DNA of 10,148 nucleotides from positions 1-10,148 of the forward strand of contig PMLH01000470.1 in assembly GCA_003159055.1 (NCBI GenBank). The letters run 5' to 3'. The notes under the pieces were generated by a model that was given only the letters and a program-made list of their open reading frames with translations, was not told the DNA's origin and made no database searches. The DNA is from Myxococcales bacterium. Its GTDB lineage: Bacteria > Myxococcota > Polyangia > Fen-1088. The translations under genes and the position numbers were made by a program. Below, one piece after another: positions 6,889-10,148 of this stretch; position 1 is the first letter of the stretch, and each line of letters starts with the position of its first letter.

Positions 6889-7061
6889 GAGGCGCTCGCC
6901 CCCGGCCACCGCGCGGGCCCCAAACGGCGCACAGATCCGCGATCTTCCTGCAATTCCACGGCGACCTCGACTGCGGCCCAACTATTGCATTTGCCCAGGA
7001 CAGCCAGCGCATGTGCCCACGCAAACTCTGCAGCTGATCGTCCGCCGTTCCTCATCCGCAT

Positions 7062-7067
7062 GGAGGG
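7062..7067 (+). promoter_or_regulatory. Ribosome binding site fixing the cytochrome b start
   Basis: GGAGGG lies 11 bases before the ATG at 7079. The frame is open further upstream, back into the kinase gene, but the residues encoded there are Arg/Pro-rich and unlike the family, so this Shine-Dalgarno sequence decides the start. Confidence 0.7.
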
Positions 7068-7078
7068 TTCCAATCGCC

Positions 7079-7795
7079 ATGGCCTCGACCGGATTCCAAT
7101 TCATCGTAGCGACCATCCTTCCCTATCTCGCCGTGATCGCGTTCCTCGCCGGTGTCACCTATCGCCTAATCACCTGGCAACGCCTGCCGCAGCCTGGGAC
7201 GATGACTCTGTTTCCCACCAACGGTTCGGGTTTCGTACCGCTGGCCAAGGAAGCCCTGCTCTTCCCCGGCCTGCACCGAGGTGACCGCCTGCTTTGGAGC
7301 TTGGCCTGGGTCTTCCACATGACCTTGGCGATAGCCTTCGTCGGCCACCTCAGAATCGTCACCGGTCTCGGTGATCGCGCCCTGGGCAGCGTGGGCCTCG
7401 GGCCCGGCGCTGTCGGCATGATCTCGACTGTCGCAGGGGGCGCGGCGGGGCTGATTCTTCTGCTCGCGCTCGCGGGTTTCATCGCACGTCGGCTTCTGGT
7501 ACGCCGGGTACGCGAGATCTCCAGCGTCCCCGACTTTGCAGCGCTGCTGCTACTCACGGCGGTCATCACCTCCGGCAACCTGATGAGGTGGGCCGGATCG
7601 CCCGTCGAGCTCGCTGAAGCGCGGGCTTGGGTCGGGTCTCTGTTTGCGCTCTCACCAGCAATACCGACCGGCTCGGTTCTTCTTCTGCACGCGTTCTTCG
7701 CGGAGCTGCTGATCCTGTACGTTGCCTTTTCGAAACTCATGCACTTCGGCGGCTTTTTCCTGACCTTCTCCCTCACCAAGAGGACGAATCCATGA
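7079..7795 (+). CDS. NarI/DsrM-like membrane cytochrome b subunit
   Basis: This 238-aa integral membrane protein has about five hydrophobic segments, beginning FIVATILPYLAVIAFLAGV near the N-terminus and ending with a helix at about 200-230. Four histidines, H80, H90, H204 and H222, show spacings of 10 and 18. These match the haem-b ligand spacings of E. coli NarI (H56/H66 and H187/H205), strong evidence for a di-haem quinol-interacting subunit of the NarI / DsrM / HdrE group. It should exchange electrons between membrane menaquinone and the Fe-S subunit encoded next. The stop codon overlaps that gene's start (ATGA at 7792-7795), indicating translational coupling. With a DsrK-like partner and no nitrate reductase genes in the window, DsrM/HmeC-like is a better label than NarI. 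I give no symbol because other dsr genes are not visible. Confidence 0.9.
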   Translation: MASTGFQFIVATILPYLAVIAFLAGVTYRLITWQRLPQPGTMTLFPTNGSGFVPLAKEALLFPGLHRGDRLLWSLAWVFHMTLAIAFVGHLRIVTGLGDRALGSVGLGPGAVGMISTVAGGAAGLILLLALAGFIARRLLVRRVREISSVPDFAALLLLTAVITSGNLMRWAGSPVELAEARAWVGSLFALSPAIPTGSVLLLHAFFAELLILYVAFSKLMHFGGFFLTFSLTKRTNP

Positions 7796-9117
7796 GCGAC
7801 CAACAATCCGTCGTCAAGTCCATAGGCGCCATCAAAAAAGGCCCGCGCGCCCTGCGCCTGTACATGGACCTATGCGCGAAGTGCGGCACCTGCGCCGAGG
7901 TTTGCCCGGTCTACTACGGCAAGCAAGACCCCAAGTACAATCCAGCGAATCGCTCGGATCTTATCCGCTCGCTTTACAAGAGGCACAATACCCTTTCCGG
8001 CAAGTTGCTTGGCGGTCTCGCGGGCGCCGCGGACTTCGACCAGGAAACCTTCGAGGAATGGCAGGCGCTTTTCTATTCCTGCACGGCCTGCCGTCGGTGC
8101 GCGCAGTACTGCCCCTTCGGCATCGACAACTCGGTCATCACACGGAAAGGTCGCGCGATTCTAGACGCGCTGGGCCGGACGCCGCAGAGGCTGCAAAAGG
8201 TGGTCAAGACGTCGCTCGAAAAGGGCAACACCGACGGAGCCTCGCCGGAAGCGTTCAAAGCCGCCATCGAGTTCATCGAAGAGGAAATGCGAGAAGAACA
8301 CGGGGTCGACATCAAGATCCCCATCGACCAGGTTGGCGCCGAGTATCTCTACTTGCCGCCTTCCGGCGACGCGCTGGTGAACATCGAAGCCACCATGGGC
8401 GTCGCCAAGATCTTTCACGTCCTCGGCATGGGCGACCGCTGGACCATGAGCTCGCGGTGCTTCGACGGCGCCAACTATGGCCTGTTTACCGGCAACGACG
8501 CGCACATGAAGGCGACCAACAAACCCAATATCGACGAAGCCAAGCGCCTGGGCGTGAAGGTCTTGCTGATGGGCGAATGTGGCCACGCCTATCGGATCAT
8601 GAAGCGCATGATGGAACCGGGCGCGTGGTGGGGCGAGCTGCCTTTCCAAATCGTCAACTGCATGGAGTGGACCGCGAATCTCATCCGCGCCGGCAAGCTG
8701 CAATTCGACAAGACCCAGAACCCGCAGCCGGTTACCTACCATGACCCCTGCAACTTCGCGAAGTCCTGCGGGATCATCGAAGACCCGCGCGTGATCCTGC
8801 GCGCTGCCTGTGCTGACTTCCGTGAAATGACCCCGAACGGCGCCGACAACTGGTGTTGCGGAGGCGGCGGAGGGCTTTCCGCGATGAACGAAATTCGCGA
8901 GTTCCGCATGACCGTCTCCGGCGTGAAGAAGCACGAGCAAATCAAGGCCACCGGGGCAACCTACGTCGCTGCGGCCTGCGCGAATTGCAAGCGTCAGATC
9001 GCGCAGCTGATGGAACACCACAAGGAGTCGATCACGGTCGGCGGTGTCCACGACATGCTCTCGCGCGCGATACTGGTTGACGGAAAGCCGGGCAAGCGAA
9101 AGTCGTATGAGCAGTAG
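7792..9117 (+). CDS. DsrK/HdrD-like iron-sulfur protein (4Fe-4S ferredoxin domain plus CCG domains)
   Basis: This 441-aa protein has two CxxCxxCxxxCP motifs for 4Fe-4S clusters: C28-C31-C34-C38 and C97-C100-C103-C107. The C-terminal half holds a CCG (heterodisulfide-reductase-type) domain with C320 and C326 (HDPCNFAKSC), C355-C356 in WCCGGGGG, and C396-x2-C399 in ACANC, the arrangement that binds a special 4Fe-4S cluster in HdrB/HdrD and DsrK. The preceding CCG repeat is reduced, with only C223 and C263 (GECGH). No membrane helix is present, so it should sit on the cytoplasmic face, docked to the cytochrome b subunit it overlaps by 4 bp. Family knowledge: HdrD/DsrK subunits act on a disulfide or thiol such as CoM-S-S-CoB or the DsrC trisulfide. 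The actual substrate here is unknown; no DsrC, DsrAB or HdrABC gene lies in the window. Confidence 0.92.
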   Translation: MSDQQSVVKSIGAIKKGPRALRLYMDLCAKCGTCAEVCPVYYGKQDPKYNPANRSDLIRSLYKRHNTLSGKLLGGLAGAADFDQETFEEWQALFYSCTACRRCAQYCPFGIDNSVITRKGRAILDALGRTPQRLQKVVKTSLEKGNTDGASPEAFKAAIEFIEEEMREEHGVDIKIPIDQVGAEYLYLPPSGDALVNIEATMGVAKIFHVLGMGDRWTMSSRCFDGANYGLFTGNDAHMKATNKPNIDEAKRLGVKVLLMGECGHAYRIMKRMMEPGAWWGELPFQIVNCMEWTANLIRAGKLQFDKTQNPQPVTYHDPCNFAKSCGIIEDPRVILRAACADFREMTPNGADNWCCGGGGGLSAMNEIREFRMTVSGVKKHEQIKATGATYVAAACANCKRQIAQLMEHHKESITVGGVHDMLSRAILVDGKPGKRKSYEQ

Positions 9118-9307
9118 TCCGAGAAAGCCGCTGGCCCGAGCGTCCGGCACCCCGCGACCGGCCCGATCGCCCGTGCCCTATCACGGCAGCGAGGCGCAGC
9201 GAGCGATCAGGTCCGCCGCGCCCCCCACCTGGCAATGCACGGGCGACGGCTTCTGCTCACATTGCGACCGCTCGCGACGCGCCGCCTGCCGCCGAGCCCA
9301 GGCCTGA
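9107..9307 (+). CDS. Candidate small cysteine-rich protein overlapping the DsrK-like gene
   Basis: This 66-codon ORF begins at an ATG inside the end of the DsrK-like gene (11-bp overlap) and ends at TGA 9305-9307. The protein starts MSSSPRKPLARASGT, is Arg/Pro/Ser-rich, and carries C-x5-C-x2-C-x6-C near the end (CTGDGFCSHC followed by DRSRRAAC), which could bind zinc or an Fe-S cluster. About 80% of third codon positions are G or C, in line with real genes here, and the overlap resembles translational coupling to the redox pair. Against it: no strong ribosome binding site (only a weak GCGAAAG upstream), the basic low-complexity N-terminus, and no family I recognise. I cannot assign a function. 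Confidence 0.4.
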   Translation: MSSSPRKPLARASGTPRPARSPVPYHGSEAQRAIRSAAPPTWQCTGDGFCSHCDRSRRAACRRAQA

Positions 9308-9423
9308 GCTGTCAGACTGTGGCGCCGGTGCGGGCCTTCGTCGGCCGCAAAATCTGTCCTCATTAGAAGACCCAGCTCTTCCACCCAACCTACTTGCGAC
9401 CGCCCATCAATAAGCCGCCCGCC

Positions 9424-9463
9424 CCCGTTTGCACGCGACGGGCAAGCGGCCTTCTGCTATTAT
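9424..9463 (+). promoter_or_regulatory. Putative promoter and operator of the XRE-cupin gene
   Basis: TATTAT (9458-9463) is a 5/6 match to the -10 consensus in otherwise GC-rich sequence. An inverted repeat CCCGT-N9-ACGGG (9424-9442) spans the -35 area, with TTGCAC (9429-9434) inside it. TTGCAC is 23 bp from the -10 box, too far for a standard σ70 pair, and the hexamer at the normal spacing (9435-9440) is poor. The promoter may therefore need an activator, or the -10 match may be chance. The palindrome is placed where an autoregulating XRE protein could bind. Confidence 0.4.
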
Positions 9464-9472
9464 TCCAGCGGT

Positions 9473-10129
9473 ATGGCTGCTAAACCAGACAAATCACCCA
9501 GTCCGGCAAAACGCGACCCCACCCGCGTGGCAAGCTTGAGGGATGTTCCAACCCCTCCAGGCGACGACGTCGGCGCCGCGGAAATGGGCAAGCGCGTGGC
9601 TACCAACTTGCACGAGATGCGCAAGGCCCGGGGCTTGTCCCTGGATCAGCTGGCCGTGGCATCCGGGGTAAGCCGGGCCGCCCTTTCCCAGATCGAAACC
9701 CTGCGAAGCAATCCCTCCCTCAGTGTGCTCTGGAAGATCGCGGTTGGACTTGGGGTCCATTTCGCCGAGCTGCTCGGTGCCACTTCACAGGGCGCAGCAG
9801 TCCTCCGTCGCAACGACGCCCAGGTCCTGCGGTCGTCGGATGGCCGCTTGGAAAGTCGCCCGCTGAGCCCAGCGGGCGCCTGTCCCTGGGTGGAAGCCTA
9901 CGAGTTGCGGCTGGCGGCGCGGGCGAGTCATGCATCGGAACCGCATGCGACTGGTACGCGCGAGGTGGTCGTTATTCTGAGCGGGCAGCTACGTATCCGC
10001 ATCGGTGACGAGAGCCACGAGCTCGCCGCTGGCGACTCGATTTCCTTCACAGCCGACCGGCCACACGCATACGAGAATACCGGAACCTCAGAGATGCGCT
10101 GCCACGACATCATCATCTACACGCGCTAG
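9473..10129 (+). CDS. XRE-family transcriptional regulator with C-terminal cupin domain
   Basis: This 218-aa protein has a Pro/Ala-rich N-terminal tail (1-37), an HTH_3/Cro-C1-type DNA-binding domain (about 43-102: LHEMRKARGLSLDQLA, then SGVSRAALSQIE for the recognition region) and a cupin_2-type β-barrel (about 143-215). The cupin has H158, E164 and H198 (VVVILSGQLRIRIGD, then DRPHAYEN), only part of the usual metal-binding set. Family knowledge: XRE-cupin regulators (PuuR-like and others) bind small-molecule effectors in the cupin barrel and usually control an adjacent metabolic or transport gene. Here the nearest upstream genes are the redox pair; the downstream neighbour is cut off at the window end. 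An alternative start at M38 would remove the low-complexity tail. The first ATG has no clear Shine-Dalgarno and lies 9 bases after a TATTAT box, hinting at near-leaderless translation. Confidence 0.9.
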   Translation: MAAKPDKSPSPAKRDPTRVASLRDVPTPPGDDVGAAEMGKRVATNLHEMRKARGLSLDQLAVASGVSRAALSQIETLRSNPSLSVLWKIAVGLGVHFAELLGATSQGAAVLRRNDAQVLRSSDGRLESRPLSPAGACPWVEAYELRLAARASHASEPHATGTREVVVILSGQLRIRIGDESHELAAGDSISFTADRPHAYENTGTSEMRCHDIIIYTR

Positions 10130-10148
10130 AGCACTGAACGGGTTGATT

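Noticed and set aside
6617..7078. Upstream extension of the cytochrome b frame into the kinase gene
   Set aside because: The extension is Arg/Pro-rich, overlaps kinase coding sequence in another frame, and a good GGAGGG precedes the ATG at 7079.
8161..9150. Minus-strand ORF of 329 codons opposite the DsrK-like gene
   Set aside because: It is antisense to conserved CCG-domain coding sequence and has no recognisable motifs, so it is a shadow.

Overview
The window is GC-rich, with coding strands that strongly favour G/C at third codon positions. It holds seven confident protein genes and one small candidate gene. Three of the seven suggest a Myxococcota / delta-proteobacterium-like genome: a tandem eukaryote-like Ser/Thr kinase, a kinase-fold protein with a PEGA tail, and a DsrMK-like membrane redox pair. 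This placement is inferred from gene content only. I see no tRNA, rRNA, CRISPR array, insertion sequence or integrase.

Layout: (1) 1-1617 (+) is the 3' part of a TPM-domain/DUF2207-type membrane protein ending in a glycine-rich tail; its annotated end may be a frame artefact in a G/C homopolymer-like tract. (2) 1611-3332 (-) is a degenerate protein kinase (probable pseudokinase) with one membrane segment and a PEGA-type C-terminus. (3) 3384-3980 (-) is a short single-HKD phospholipase-D-like protein with a C-terminal cysteine cluster, 51 bp upstream of the pseudokinase and probably co-transcribed with it. (4) 3981-4170 is a divergent promoter region with two perfect hairpins. (5) 4171-6831 (+) is an 886-aa protein with two complete kinase domains, a membrane segment, a Pro/Ala repeat spacer and a C-terminal TPR-like region. 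Genes 2, 3 and 5 form a kinase/pseudokinase/PLD signalling cluster.

(6) 7079-7795 and 7792-9117 (+) are a translationally coupled NarI/DsrM-like cytochrome b subunit and a DsrK/HdrD-like iron-sulfur subunit, expected to pass electrons between membrane quinone and a cytoplasmic thiol/disulfide-type or iron-sulfur partner. An overlapping 66-codon ORF with four cysteines (9107-9307) may be a third member of this operon. (7) 9473-10129 (+) is an XRE-family regulator with a C-terminal cupin domain. It is preceded by a good -10 box so close to the ATG that its transcript may be nearly leaderless.

No gene-free stretch exceeds 300 bases. The largest gap (6832-7078, 247 bp) holds a spaced direct repeat and a small inverted repeat. 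The gap 9308-9472 holds the putative promoter and operator of the XRE-cupin gene.
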